Notes under the pieces: generated by a model | Told to the model about the DNA's origin: nothing | Database searches by the model: none | Seen by the model: only the letters and a program-made list of their open reading frames with translations | NCBI RefSeq assembly: GCF_024609785.1 | Contig: NZ_JANHJQ010000002.1 | Coordinates: 281,295-345,294 of the forward strand | DNA length: 64,000 bases | Origin: Pseudalkalibacillus decolorationis | Lineage (GTDB): Bacteria > Bacillota > Bacilli > Bacillales > Fictibacillaceae | Direction of reading: 5' to 3' | Shown here: positions 8,542 through 16,859 of the stretch, piece after piece | Position numbering within the stretch: the stretch's first letter is position 1 | Layout: the number at the start of each line of letters is the position of its first letter | Program-made: the position numbers and the translations under genes

Positions 8542-9762
8542 GTGGACCAGAAAAATAAATTTGCTCTCCTCTCGCTAGCACTTATACCGTTAGTAATGAC
8601 CCTCGGAAATTCTATGCTTATCCCGATCTTACCAACCATCGAAAAGGAATTAGATCTGAGTGAACTTCAAGTTAGTATGATCATTACTCTTTTTTCCGCA
8701 GTAGCCATTGTCTTTATCCCGATCGCAGGATTTCTGTCCGATCGATATGGTCGAAAAATCGTGATTATCCCGGGTCTCCTCATCGCAGGAATAGGTGGGG
8801 CTGTCGCAGGATGGGCATCATGGCAAGTAGACGACCCATTTAAATGGATACTAATCGGTCGAGTAATTCAAGGATTTGGTTCGGCAGGAGCTGCACCTGT
8901 TGTTCTTCCTTTAATTGGAGATATGTATAATGATGATAAGCAAATTAGTCAAGGGCTCGGTATCGTTGAATCATTTAATACTTTTGGGAAAGTATTAAGT
9001 CCTATTTTAGGATCAATACTCGCAATTGTTATCTGGTACATGCCATTCTTTGCAATTCCGGTTTTATGTTTAAGTTCTGCTTTCCTTGTCTTCTTTTTGG
9101 TTAAGACACCTAAGAAAAGTAATCAAGAGAAGCAAACGATCAAAGAGTTTGTTTCAGGTGTAAAAGAAATAGCCGTCCGTGAAGGTAAATGGTTGGTTGC
9201 TACTTTCTTTTTAGGCATTTTTTCGATGTTTATTTTATTTGGAATTTTATTTTTTCTATCTGAACAATTGGAACAGAAATATGGTATGGAGGGTGTTATT
9301 AAGGGGCTTGTACTAGCGATCCCGCTTCTGTCATTATCCATTGCTTCTTATATAACAGGAAAAAAGGTTGGAGATAACAAAAAATTGATGAAAGGGATTA
9401 TCGCTGCTGGTTTAATTCTTGTGACAGTAAACCTTGGTTGGATTGGGTTCTCAGATGGCATTTATTCTTTGTTATCAGCACTGTTTATTGCTGGTATTGG
9501 AATTGGAATAATTCTTCCTGCATTAGATGCAATGATTACGGAAGGCATAGATAAAGAAGAACGTGGAACGGTTACATGCGTTTATAGCAGTATGAGATAC
9601 GTTGGTGTTGCCCTTGGTCCGCCAGTTGTAGCAGCTACTTTAAATACTGGTAGAGAATTTATATTCTTTGGAATGATGGGTCTTAGTTTAATTGCCGTTA
9701 TTGTTGTATTTACGTTAATCCGACCCGAAAAGGAAAACGAAAATAAACTGGAACCAGCATGA
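8542..9762 (+). CDS. MFS multidrug efflux transporter
   Basis: About 406 residues with 12 predicted membrane segments. Major facilitator motif A is visible as GFLSDRYGRKIV, and the antiporter motif C region as LGPPV. VIQGFGSAGAAPVVLPLIGD is typical of the DHA1 drug:H+ antiporters. The GTG at 8542 is preferred: GAAAGGAAAG lies upstream and the protein then begins DQKNKFALLSLALIP, as in relatives. Upstream ATGs at 8479 and 8515 lack ribosome binding sites. Substrate unknown. Confidence 0.85.
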   Translation: MDQKNKFALLSLALIPLVMTLGNSMLIPILPTIEKELDLSELQVSMIITLFSAVAIVFIPIAGFLSDRYGRKIVIIPGLLIAGIGGAVAGWASWQVDDPFKWILIGRVIQGFGSAGAAPVVLPLIGDMYNDDKQISQGLGIVESFNTFGKVLSPILGSILAIVIWYMPFFAIPVLCLSSAFLVFFLVKTPKKSNQEKQTIKEFVSGVKEIAVREGKWLVATFFLGIFSMFILFGILFFLSEQLEQKYGMEGVIKGLVLAIPLLSLSIASYITGKKVGDNKKLMKGIIAAGLILVTVNLGWIGFSDGIYSLLSALFIAGIGIGIILPALDAMITEGIDKEERGTVTCVYSSMRYVGVALGPPVVAATLNTGREFIFFGMMGLSLIAVIVVFTLIRPEKENENKLEPA

Positions 9763-9775
9763 TTTATAAACACTT

Positions 9776-9799
9776 AAGAGCCCGGAAAAAGGCTCTTTT
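9776..9799 (+). terminator. terminator of the MFS gene
   Basis: AAGAGCC and GGCTCTT form the stem, with TTTTC following, 14 bases after the stop codon. Confidence 0.7.
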
Positions 9800-9805
9800 C
9801 GCGAA

Positions 9806-10135
9806 TTATACAAATCGATATCGACAGTTTTCAGCAAGCTCGTAAAATAAATCAGCACTTTTTGACATATTAGTTAAATCGATTTGTACAGAACATTCAT
9901 TTCCACATGCTTCACAAATTAGCTCACATAAATGGCAAATCTCTTGTGAAAAAGGTGTTTCCCGTTTCAATGCATTTGCGGTGTAAGAACAAATTTCTGA
10001 ACACTCCGTTAGTAACTGAGTACAAACGGTAGAAAGTTTAGGATACATAGTCACACCTTCATTTAAATATCGTTCACAATGCTCTTTACAGGCGAGGCAG
10101 AGTTCAATGATGTTTCGGTCTCTTACAGTAACCAT
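9806..10135 (-). CDS. four-helix bundle copper-storage-like protein (Csp/DUF326, YhjQ-like)
   Basis: A 109-residue helical protein rich in cysteine: CLACKEHC, CTQLLTECSEIC, CHLCELICEACGNEC and a final C. Cys spacing of 3-4 residues along helices is the hallmark of the DUF326/Csp family, whose members bind many Cu(I) ions inside a four-helix bundle. B. subtilis YhjQ is related. No signal peptide, so a cytosolic metal store is likely. The ATG at 10135 follows GGAGGAATTAATT. A perfect palindrome at 10149-10170 lies just upstream. Confidence 0.85.
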   Translation of the reverse strand: MVTVRDRNIIELCLACKEHCERYLNEGVTMYPKLSTVCTQLLTECSEICSYTANALKRETPFSQEICHLCELICEACGNECSVQIDLTNMSKSADLFYELAENCRYRFV

Positions 10136-10148
10136 AATTAATTCCTCC

Positions 10149-10170
10149 AACAGTATAGTACTATACTGTT
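10149..10170 (-). promoter_or_regulatory. perfect 22-bp palindrome, candidate metal-sensor operator
   Basis: AACAGTATAGT and its exact complement ACTATACTGTT abut with no spacer. The site ends next to the Shine-Dalgarno of the copper-protein gene and contains a possible -10 (TATACT). This placement suits a repressor operator; the binding protein is not encoded nearby. Confidence 0.55.
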
Positions 10171-10219
10171 ACCGTTTTAGAGGAATTGTAAACATGTTGT
10201 ACTTGCACGTTAAGTATAT

Positions 10220-10298
10220 AAAGATCCTTCTTAGTATAAGTGCATCTACGGTTAGTACTTATGCTAAGGCTGGTGGTAGCCGGGTTTTCTCTTTATCG
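10220..10298 (+). repeat. B/C repeat family, GC-rich unit, diverged copy
   Basis: TTAGTATAAGTGCA, GCTAAGGCTGG, TAGCCGGGTTTTCTCTTTAT parallels the unit at 49030-49095 (TATAGTATAAGCGCA, AAAGGCTTGG, GCCAAGTTTTCTTTA). It lies at the 3' end of the DUF502 gene. Confidence 0.6.
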
Positions 10299-10300
10299 TA

Positions 10301-10909
10301 TTAACTTTTTTTAAACACTGACTCAGTATTGGAACGTTGCTTGACAGTCATACCACCGGACAAGACGAATTTCATTGCTTCCTCCGGTTTCACATCAAGA
10401 ATTTCTACTTCTTCTTTTGGGATAAGAAAAGTAAATCCAGCAACCTGAAATGTCTGTGGCATGTAAACGGCAATATGACCAGCAAGTGGATCTGCAAGTT
10501 GATGGACGTCCTCAGAGGTAACAAAACCGATCGATTTCATATTTGTTCCTGGTATAAACACGAGAACAACCTTTGAAAAGGACTTCTTTTCCCCAAGAAA
10601 CGATTGGATTGTATCCTTTATAACTGAATAAAGGCTTTTAATAATTGGAATTCGGTCCAAAAACTTATCTACGAGTTCAACAATTTTTCCACTTAGATAC
10701 TGTTTGGATAACCACCCTAGAACGGTAATCAATATTAACGAGGCGAGCAGACCTAGCCCCGGAACATAATCCTCTTTCAAGAATCCTCGAAACGTGTTTC
10801 CAAGTATGCTGTCCAAGAATTCAAAGACTTTAATGACCACATACATGACTAAAATAATTGGCACCACGGTTACAATCCCATTTAAAAAGTTCTTGGCAAG
10901 TGCTTTCAT
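10301..10909 (-). CDS. DUF502 family membrane protein
   Basis: A 202-residue protein with two N-terminal membrane segments (about residues 8-30 and 48-68). The DUF502 pattern follows: YVPGLGLL, LDRIPIIKSLYSVIKDT, KVVLVFIPG and IGFVTSE. The family is widespread, and its function is poorly defined. The ATG at 10909 is chosen because GGAGGTTGAA precedes it. A family A repeat starts only 18 bases upstream, so its promoter lies within or beyond the repeat. Confidence 0.85.
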   Translation of the reverse strand: MKALAKNFLNGIVTVVPIILVMYVVIKVFEFLDSILGNTFRGFLKEDYVPGLGLLASLILITVLGWLSKQYLSGKIVELVDKFLDRIPIIKSLYSVIKDTIQSFLGEKKSFSKVVLVFIPGTNMKSIGFVTSEDVHQLADPLAGHIAVYMPQTFQVAGFTFLIPKEEVEILDVKPEEAMKFVLSGGMTVKQRSNTESVFKKS

Positions 10910-10926
10910 TTCAACCTCCATCTCTA

Positions 10927-11046
10927 TAAAGAAAAGCGCAAGCGCCCTGGGTAGCCAAGAAGGTCACTGGAAGGCCACTGAGGAGGCTGTTGCCGCCGGA
11001 AGGGGACTGAAGTGATCCGAGTGGCTGGGCGCTGGAGCTAGACATT
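10927..11046 (-). repeat. repeat family A, copy 3 (subtype 1, inverted)
   Basis: Read on the minus strand, it begins TGTCTAGCTCCAGCGCCCAG and ends GGGCGCTTGCGCTTTTCTTT. The interior (GGATCACTTCAG, CGGCGGCAACA, CCAGTGACCTTCTTGGCT) matches copy 1 at 433. It separates the DUF502 gene from the TetR gene. This copy does not supply a stop codon. Confidence 0.85.
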
Positions 11047-11091
11047 GCCTCTCTGCATCAAAATTTTATTGTACTAGGTAAATTGTTCAAA

Positions 11092-11736
11092 TTACGATTG
11101 GTATACTCCATGCTGAATAACATCAAAATATTGGTTAAGTTGATCTAGAAAAGGCTGTGGATTTATTAACAGTTCTTGCTCCTTACCTTTATATGCTTGT
11201 AGAAGACTTCGATTTAATTGATCCATTACATTCAATGTATAATCAAGGACAAACTTCCTAGTCAATCCGGGTCGTAAATCCTCATCCTTTAAATACGCAA
11301 ACAAGTACTTATCGTTCGCCTCATAAACATCCTCATAAATCTTCTTATAAAGATGATTCATATCTTCTTGAAGATCTTTCGGGGTATCTATAAATCCCTT
11401 CATTATAATTTGATACTCATTTGGGTATATCAAACAGAGATTCATTTTAATGACCGTTATCTGTTTAATCCTTTCAAAAAAATCAGTTTGTTCGATAGTA
11501 CTTATTTTTTTGTAGACATTATCAGAGATAACACGAGTAGAATGGTCTACAAGATACATAAATAACCCTTTTTTATTCTTAAAATAGTGAAATAACAATC
11601 CCTTTGAAATTCCTGCTCGCTTGATAATCTGATTAGTGGATGTGTTTTCATAGCCATTCATAGCAAATTCTTCTAAACAAATGTTTAATATACGTTGTTT
11701 TTTCTCATCTGGTAACTTATCAAATGCGCTGTTCAT
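11092..11736 (-). CDS. TetR-family repressor of the adjacent ABC exporter
   Basis: A 214-residue protein with an N-terminal TetR helix-turn-helix (ILNICLEEFAMNGYENTSTN, then IIKRAGISKGLLFHYFKNKKGLF). The C-terminal ligand domain is helical and not conserved. It is the last gene of an operon with ABC ATPase and permease genes (16 bp after the permease). It very likely binds the palindromes at 13467-13525 before the operon, giving autoregulation by the exported substrate. Confidence 0.88.
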   Translation of the reverse strand: MNSAFDKLPDEKKQRILNICLEEFAMNGYENTSTNQIIKRAGISKGLLFHYFKNKKGLFMYLVDHSTRVISDNVYKKISTIEQTDFFERIKQITVIKMNLCLIYPNEYQIIMKGFIDTPKDLQEDMNHLYKKIYEDVYEANDKYLFAYLKDEDLRPGLTRKFVLDYTLNVMDQLNRSLLQAYKGKEQELLINPQPFLDQLNQYFDVIQHGVYQS

Positions 11737-11752
11737 TTATTCAAATCCCGCC

Positions 11753-12550
11753 TCACACTGCAATATCCTTCTTACGGTAATACATAAAAGTAAATAGTGT
11801 ACTAATCAGCATAACCGCAACCATAATGATAATATACAACCCTTTCAGTGATCCATCAATAATAATGTCAGCCGCATCTACATACGCAAACGGACTAAGA
11901 TATTTTAAGCTCTCTAATGAATCGGCTACACTTGCAATAATTTGGAAAAAGTAGGTGATAAACACAAGGCCAACCGTAACAGAAAGGATTTGACGCCCTT
12001 TTTTAAGGATGCTTGATAATAGAAAGGCGATCGCTGCGAACGTTAGATGCAGTAAGATTGGTGCGATTGAAATAAGCATATACGTACTAAGATCAAACGT
12101 TCCATCATCGACCATTAAGAACCCAGATAGGGTAATCAATGATACGATTACGTTAAATAAAATAATATTTAACACCACTACAATAATTTTTTGAAAGATC
12201 ATTGACGTTCTTGAGATCGGTTTGGAAAGCAGAAATTCGATTGTCTTCTCGCTTTCTTCTTTTGCAAGCATATTACCTGCCAGTAAGACGACATAAATAC
12301 TACCTATTAGTGTGATTAGCATGTATCCTTCAATTGCGTAAAATCCCAGAACAGTTCCCATACTTATTTTATCCATACTAAATGCTTTTTTTATTCCTTC
12401 AGGATAGGCTTCCATTAAGGCTTTCATACTATCTTGCTGTTTAGCAAAATCAGGATAAATTTGCATCATCAGAAAAGTTAATCCGCCGATAATGAAGGAC
12501 CAAATCAATAGTGAACGAAGGTTCCATTTGAATTCCTGTTTAAAAATCAT
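11753..12550 (-). CDS. ABC-2 type transporter permease
   Basis: A 265-residue membrane protein with about six hydrophobic segments. It has the ABC-2 layout: an N-terminal MIFKQEFKWNLRSLLIWS, and a motif AKEESEKTIEFLLSKPISRTSM typical of NosY/YhaP-like permeases. The ATG at 12550 lies 9 codons inside the end of the ATPase gene region (11-bp overlap), with GGGGGAGAAAAG before it. It works with the preceding ATPase to export an unknown, probably hydrophobic, compound. Confidence 0.87.
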   Translation of the reverse strand: MIFKQEFKWNLRSLLIWSFIIGGLTFLMMQIYPDFAKQQDSMKALMEAYPEGIKKAFSMDKISMGTVLGFYAIEGYMLITLIGSIYVVLLAGNMLAKEESEKTIEFLLSKPISRTSMIFQKIIVVVLNIILFNVIVSLITLSGFLMVDDGTFDLSTYMLISIAPILLHLTFAAIAFLLSSILKKGRQILSVTVGLVFITYFFQIIASVADSLESLKYLSPFAYVDAADIIIDGSLKGLYIIIMVAVMLISTLFTFMYYRKKDIAV

Positions 12551-13448
12551 TCTTTTCTCCCCCATTCTCTCTGTTTTCATAAAAGTGCATGAAAATCTCA
12601 TCTAGCGAAGGTTCCTCAATTAACAGATCGCGATAAGTCTGTCGATTGATTTCATCAACGAATGTATGAACGTCTCCGCGATATAGGAGTTTCAACGTTT
12701 GACCGAGTTGTTCTTGACGAATAATTCCATCGAGAGACAGGTTAAGGGTCTGTTGATCCTGCAATAGAACTGTTACATTTTTGAATTGATTTTTCGTCAA
12801 GTTCTCCATCGTATCATTGGCGATTAATTGGCCCTCTTTAATAATGGCGACTCGATCACACATCTTTTGAACCTCACTCAAAATATGAGAAGAAAAGAAA
12901 ATCGTAACCCCCTTCTTCTTCTCTTCAAGGAGCAAATCAAAAAAAGTGTGTTGCATTAACGGATCAAGGCCACCAGTTGGTTCATCCATAATGAGAAGAC
13001 GCGGTTCGTGTAATAGTGCTTGAACGATCCCAACTTTCTTTCGATTTCCAAATGATAAGTCCTCAAATTTTTTATTAAGATCTAATTCCAAACGATCCGA
13101 AAGTTCCTTGATTCGCTTCTTGTTCACTTTATTTTTATAAAAACCAGAAGAATAGTTTAGCAGTTCTTTGACTTTCATATTCTCATAGTAGTGGACCTCA
13201 GATGGTAGATAGCCAACTTCCTGTTTAATTGCCGTCGATTCAGAAATAATATCCTTACCAAATATTTTTGCAGATCCATCTGTTGGGAAAATAAAATTAA
13301 CTAATGTTCGAATTGTCGTACTTTTTCCTGCACCATTCGGACCAATAAATCCATAAACTTCACCCTCATTGACGGTGAAGTTAAGATTGGAAACAGCCCT
13401 ATGCTTTCCGTAGTATTTCGTGAGGTTATGCATTTCGATTGCTTTCAA
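12540..13448 (-). CDS. ABC transporter ATP-binding protein
   Basis: A 302-residue ATPase with Walker A GPNGAGKST (about residues 37-45), the signature LSFGNRKKVGIVQAL, Walker B LLIMDEPTGGLDP and the switch His in FFSSHILSE. A C-terminal extension of about 80 residues follows the core, as in the drug/bacitracin-type (DrrA/BcrA) subfamily. It is the first gene of the ATPase-permease-TetR operon, with a promoter and operators directly upstream. Confidence 0.92.
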   Translation of the reverse strand: MKAIEMHNLTKYYGKHRAVSNLNFTVNEGEVYGFIGPNGAGKSTTIRTLVNFIFPTDGSAKIFGKDIISESTAIKQEVGYLPSEVHYYENMKVKELLNYSSGFYKNKVNKKRIKELSDRLELDLNKKFEDLSFGNRKKVGIVQALLHEPRLLIMDEPTGGLDPLMQHTFFDLLLEEKKKGVTIFFSSHILSEVQKMCDRVAIIKEGQLIANDTMENLTKNQFKNVTVLLQDQQTLNLSLDGIIRQEQLGQTLKLLYRGDVHTFVDEINRQTYRDLLIEEPSLDEIFMHFYENRENGGEKNDF

Positions 13449-13466
13449 TCCGATTACCTCCTTATA

Positions 13467-13525
13467 TTGACCATGTAGTCAGTTGTATTATATTCCATAT
13501 TGACCGAATGGTCAATATGGAATAT
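13467..13525 (-). promoter_or_regulatory. promoter with two TetR-type operators
   Basis: On the minus strand TTGACC (13515-13510) and TATAAT (13492-13487) are 17 bases apart. A perfect palindrome of 16-bp arms around a 4-base centre (13490-13525, core TTGACCGAATGGTCAA) covers the promoter. A second, imperfect site, TTGACCATGTAGTCAG (13467-13482), lies near the transcription start. This arrangement fits tight autorepression by the operon's own TetR protein. Confidence 0.8.
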
Positions 13526-13693
13526 GTTTTTTATCGATGTTGTACACAGAGAAATCCGCGGCTGTGGATAACTTTTACTGAAAGGTTACTTGAATAAATG
13601 GGTTATTTCCCATCAGAGGTCGAATGATGTCGATAATCGTAGTCCCGAAATGGAAGGTTTCTAGTCAAAAAGTCTCACTGTCTCTAAAATCTA

Positions 13694-13868
13694 AAGAAAA
13701 CTTAGTTGGTCCTAAGCCTTAGCGCAGGTGATCGTCTTAGTCCCTAAAGGCCCTTGTTTTATACTTTATTAAAGTAAAGAAAAATTGGCGTTCGCCAAGC
13801 CTTAGCGCTGGCGTTCGCCTTAGTTGCGCTTATACTATAGAAAGTATTTTTATACTTTCTTAACGTGT
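13694..13868 (-). repeat. composite palindromic repeat (family B/C), copy 2, double unit
   Basis: Two GC-rich hairpin units in tandem, both inverted relative to copy 1: CTAAGCCTTAGCGCAGGTGA with AGTCCCTAAAGGCCCTTG, then GGCGTTCGCCAAGCCTTAGCG. A palindrome (13831-13868) follows, in which one arm reads TATACTATAGAAAGTA instead of the long form. It shares this altered arm with the copy at 49003. Confidence 0.75.
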
Positions 13869-14144
13869 AAAAAATATCACACCAACCAAGAGTACTACAC
13901 TGAAAGATTTGGTGGCTTCTGTAAGCTTCCGATCAACAATACAGAATGAGAGTGAGTTTAATTAATAAACCAATTACATCGGACCTTGAATGCTAGTCTG
14001 GTTTTGTTTTACTTTCTGTGTGTACCTCGGATAGGATGATAATCGTTTCCAAATACCCTACATCGAAAAAATATAAGAGGTTTTTTCGGTTTTCAGGAAC
14101 TCACACGTACATTACTTAAATTTCAGAAAAGTTAATAGTTTTTG

Positions 14145-14173
14145 TTGACATTTTTTATAAAAGCAGATATGGT
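14145..14173 (+). promoter_or_regulatory. promoter of the leuA T-box leader
   Basis: TTGACA at 14145-14150 and TATGGT at 14168-14173, spaced by 17 bases. The transcript would start near 14180, just before the T-box stem I. Confidence 0.5.
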
Positions 14174-14179
14174 GTTATA

Positions 14180-14465
14180 TAAAATAAAGTCAACAGTGAT
14201 GAGAAGGATTAAGATAGCAGCAATTATCATACAGAGACCAATATGTATGCTGAGAGTATTGGGATAATCTGTTCTCGACTCACCTTTTAACTGGTTTTCT
14301 GAACAACAATAAGTAAGAAAATCCGTCTGACCTGCGTTAAAGGCATGAATTAAGGCTTCTTATGCAGAGTAAGAAGTGAAATTGGGTGGTACCACGTTGG
14401 GAATAAACTCCTGTCGTCCCTTGTATCAATATACAGGCGGTCTGGCATGGAGTTTTTTTTATTTC
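14180..14465 (+). promoter_or_regulatory. T-box leader, probably leucine-specific
   Basis: The conserved T-box GGTGGTACCACG is at 14386-14397. It is followed by a terminator with outer stem AACTCC / GGAGTT and a run of T residues ending at 14460. Stem I begins GTGATGAGAAGGATTAAG (14196 on) and closes at TCAC (14280-14283), with the AG bulge CAGAGACC. In the specifier region GTTCTCGAC the codon CTC (14274-14276) is the likely specifier, which reads leucine and fits the downstream leuA. Uncharged tRNA-Leu would stabilise the antiterminator. Confidence 0.85.
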
Positions 14466-14490
14466 AAGAAAATTTAAAGGAGGAAGGAAG

Positions 14491-16035
14491 ATGAGGAAGA
14501 TTCATATGTTTGACACCACTTTGAGGGATGGTGAACAATCCCCAGGGGTCCATCTTACCACTGAAGAAAAGGTTTCTATCGCACTGCAGCTTGAGAAATT
14601 AGGAGTAGATCGAATCGAGGCTGGATTCCCAGCGTCATCGCTAGGAGAAATCGTCAATGTTCAAGCTATATCAAAAGCTGTTCGCAACACGAGTATTGCA
14701 GTATTAGCAAGAGCTCATAAAACAGATGTTGAAGCCGCAAGAGAAGCATTAAAAGGTGCTGCAACACCTTGCTTGCATATTGTTCTCGCGACTTCACCCA
14801 TACATCGCAAATATAAACTAAATATGACAAAAGAGCAAGTGATTGAAGCTGCTGAAATGGCTATTAAATACGGGAAAAATTATTTTTCGGAGATTGAATT
14901 TTCCTTAGAAGATGCAAGTAGAACAGAACTAGACTTCATATATCGAGTCGTTGATCGAGCGATTCAGGCTGGTGCAACTGTAATTAATTTACCAGACACA
15001 GTTGGATACGCATCTCCTGAAACATTTGGAGATATGTTTAGGAAAGTGAGAGAGAATGTCCCCTCTATTGACAATGTTTTATTAAGTACCCACTGTCATA
15101 ATGATCTAGGCATGGCCACTGCAAATACACTGGCTGCTGTTTATGCAGGTGTTGATCAAATTGAGGGAACCATCAATGGTATAGGGGAAAGAGCAGGAAA
15201 TACAGCTATTGAGGAAGTAGCATTAGCTCTTGAAACAAAACAGGATATCTATCAAGCAAAATCGAACTTGGTGTTGAATGAAATCTATCATACAAGCAGA
15301 CTTGTAAGTCAGTATACTGGTATGATGGTTCAACCAAATAAAGCCATTGTTGGTGATCATGCTTTTTCACATGAATCTGGCATTCATCAGGATGGCGTAT
15401 TAAAAGAGTCGTCAACATATGAAATCATTAGACCGGAAACGGTTGGTGTTTCCTCAAGTACCATTGTGCTTGGAAAACATTCCGGACGACATGCTCTTAA
15501 AAAGAAGATAGAGTACTTGGGTTATGATTTAACTCAAGAAGAACTTGCGAATGCTTTTGAAAACTTTAAAAATGTGATTGATCAAAAGAAATATGTGATT
15601 GATGACGATATTCATAAACTAATCAATCAAGAATTTATTAATCATAAGACCCGATATGAACTATCAGACTTAGTGATTTCTTATCCAGATGAACAAACCG
15701 AGGTAACGATTGAGCTTATCGATGAAAAACAAAACCCTTCACGTACGACTATACGAGGAAATGGTGTCATTGATGCTCTTTATAATGGAATTGAACGGTT
15801 AATTGGTACTCAATTCCAGCTGCAGGATTATTCCATTCGCTCGAAAAATATCGAGAAAGATGCGATAGGAGAAGTGATTGTAAAAGTCAAAAAAGATGAT
15901 CAATCCTATTCAGGTCGAGGGATGGATACGGATATCATCAAGGCAAGTGCAAAAGCTTTTTTGATAGCAATTAATCAGTTTTTCCAAACAGATCATCGAA
16001 AAGCCAAGGATAATAGTTTTACCTTTACAAATTAA
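14491..16035 (+). CDS. leuA: 2-isopropylmalate synthase
   Basis: A 514-residue enzyme that condenses acetyl-CoA with 2-oxoisovalerate, the first committed step of leucine synthesis. The N-terminal TIM barrel shows DTTLRDGEQSPGV (residues 8-20), the metal-binding STHCHNDLG and NGIGERAGNTA. The C-terminal LeuA regulatory domain (from about residue 390) is present, giving full family length. The gene follows a T-box leader, with AAGGAGGAAGGAAG before the ATG. No leuB, leuC or leuD follows, so this copy is outside the usual ilv-leu operon. Confidence 0.95.
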   Translation: MRKIHMFDTTLRDGEQSPGVHLTTEEKVSIALQLEKLGVDRIEAGFPASSLGEIVNVQAISKAVRNTSIAVLARAHKTDVEAAREALKGAATPCLHIVLATSPIHRKYKLNMTKEQVIEAAEMAIKYGKNYFSEIEFSLEDASRTELDFIYRVVDRAIQAGATVINLPDTVGYASPETFGDMFRKVRENVPSIDNVLLSTHCHNDLGMATANTLAAVYAGVDQIEGTINGIGERAGNTAIEEVALALETKQDIYQAKSNLVLNEIYHTSRLVSQYTGMMVQPNKAIVGDHAFSHESGIHQDGVLKESSTYEIIRPETVGVSSSTIVLGKHSGRHALKKKIEYLGYDLTQEELANAFENFKNVIDQKKYVIDDDIHKLINQEFINHKTRYELSDLVISYPDEQTEVTIELIDEKQNPSRTTIRGNGVIDALYNGIERLIGTQFQLQDYSIRSKNIEKDAIGEVIVKVKKDDQSYSGRGMDTDIIKASAKAFLIAINQFFQTDHRKAKDNSFTFTN

Positions 16036-16396
16036 CAATCAACGAGTAAAAAATATAGTTTAATCAAGAATTTATCTAGTTCAATTATTTGGGTCGCCGG
16101 GTAATTTCTAGCTGCTGTTCCTATAGCTATTATAAACGACTAAACCTGACAACAGTATGTCAGTGGTCTCATGTAGTCAAAAAACTATACTATGTAAAAA
16201 GTTTGGTCCATTCCGATCACCTAATTTTTTTATAACTTAGTACAGGAATAATATTTTGTAAAAGAGTATATAAGAGGATTAGAATGTTCAATGATTGCAT
16301 TATTATTGCCGTTACATTTAAAAACACAATCGTAAATTTAACTTCACTTTTTTTCTATTCGTTTCTCTCTTGATGTTCAACTATATGGCCCAATAC

Positions 16397-16434
16397 AAAA
16401 GAGCGCATTCTTTACTAAATAAATGCGCTCTTTT
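16397..16434 (+). terminator. strong stem-loop terminator
   Basis: AAAAGAGCGCATT and AATGCGCTCTTTT form a 13-bp stem with flanking A and T runs. It can work in both directions. It is 360 bases after leuA and may end that transcript or an unseen small RNA. Confidence 0.65.
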
Positions 16435-16806
16435 CTTGAATAAACAAAAAGCTGATATTAGCTCGTATTGTTCAATTAAAAACCTTCAACCGTTAGTGAT
16501 CAAGGATTGTTATTATTCTTGTCCCATGTATAGTGAGTCTTAACATTTTGTCAGTTCAAACGATGGATAATCTCATATTGATTTCCGCTTCTTTGTCACT
16601 TCGACTTCTAACTCTTCTCTTTCTATCAAATCACACCATTTCTCTTCCTATAATAAATCTTGGATCATCAAGGTATTGATATGGTATCTTGGTAAAGAAT
16701 TACAAACCTAAAACGTTTTAGTCTAAAAATAATAATGGTAATGAAAGCCACGAATATTTTTTTGTAACCTAACGATTCGTATAAGCTAAGCAAAAATAAT
16801 AAACAA

Positions 16807-16836
16807 CCTCCCAATCCTTAGCGATAGATTGAGAGG
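16807..16836 (-). terminator. terminator of the methyltransferase gene
   Basis: CCTCCCAATC and GATTGAGAGG pair with one G-U; on the minus strand a T-rich stretch follows. Confidence 0.6.
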
Positions 16837-16859
16837 CAAGTTTGTTATTAACTGAAACA

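Larger units (their letters stand above)
16036..16859. other. long intergenic region between leuA and a methyltransferase gene
   Basis: About 820 bases without a supportable gene. It holds two terminator hairpins (16397-16434 and 16807-16836). A possible trace of a decayed minus-strand gene lies around 16590-16700, where IPYQYLDDPRFIIGRE and, after a frame change, DLIEREELEVEVTKKRK can be read. I do not recognise the family. Confidence 0.4.

Noticed and set aside
16284..16373. A 29-codon frame after GAGGATTAGA in the region behind leuA
   Set aside because: The product shows no family features, and the ribosome binding site is weak.
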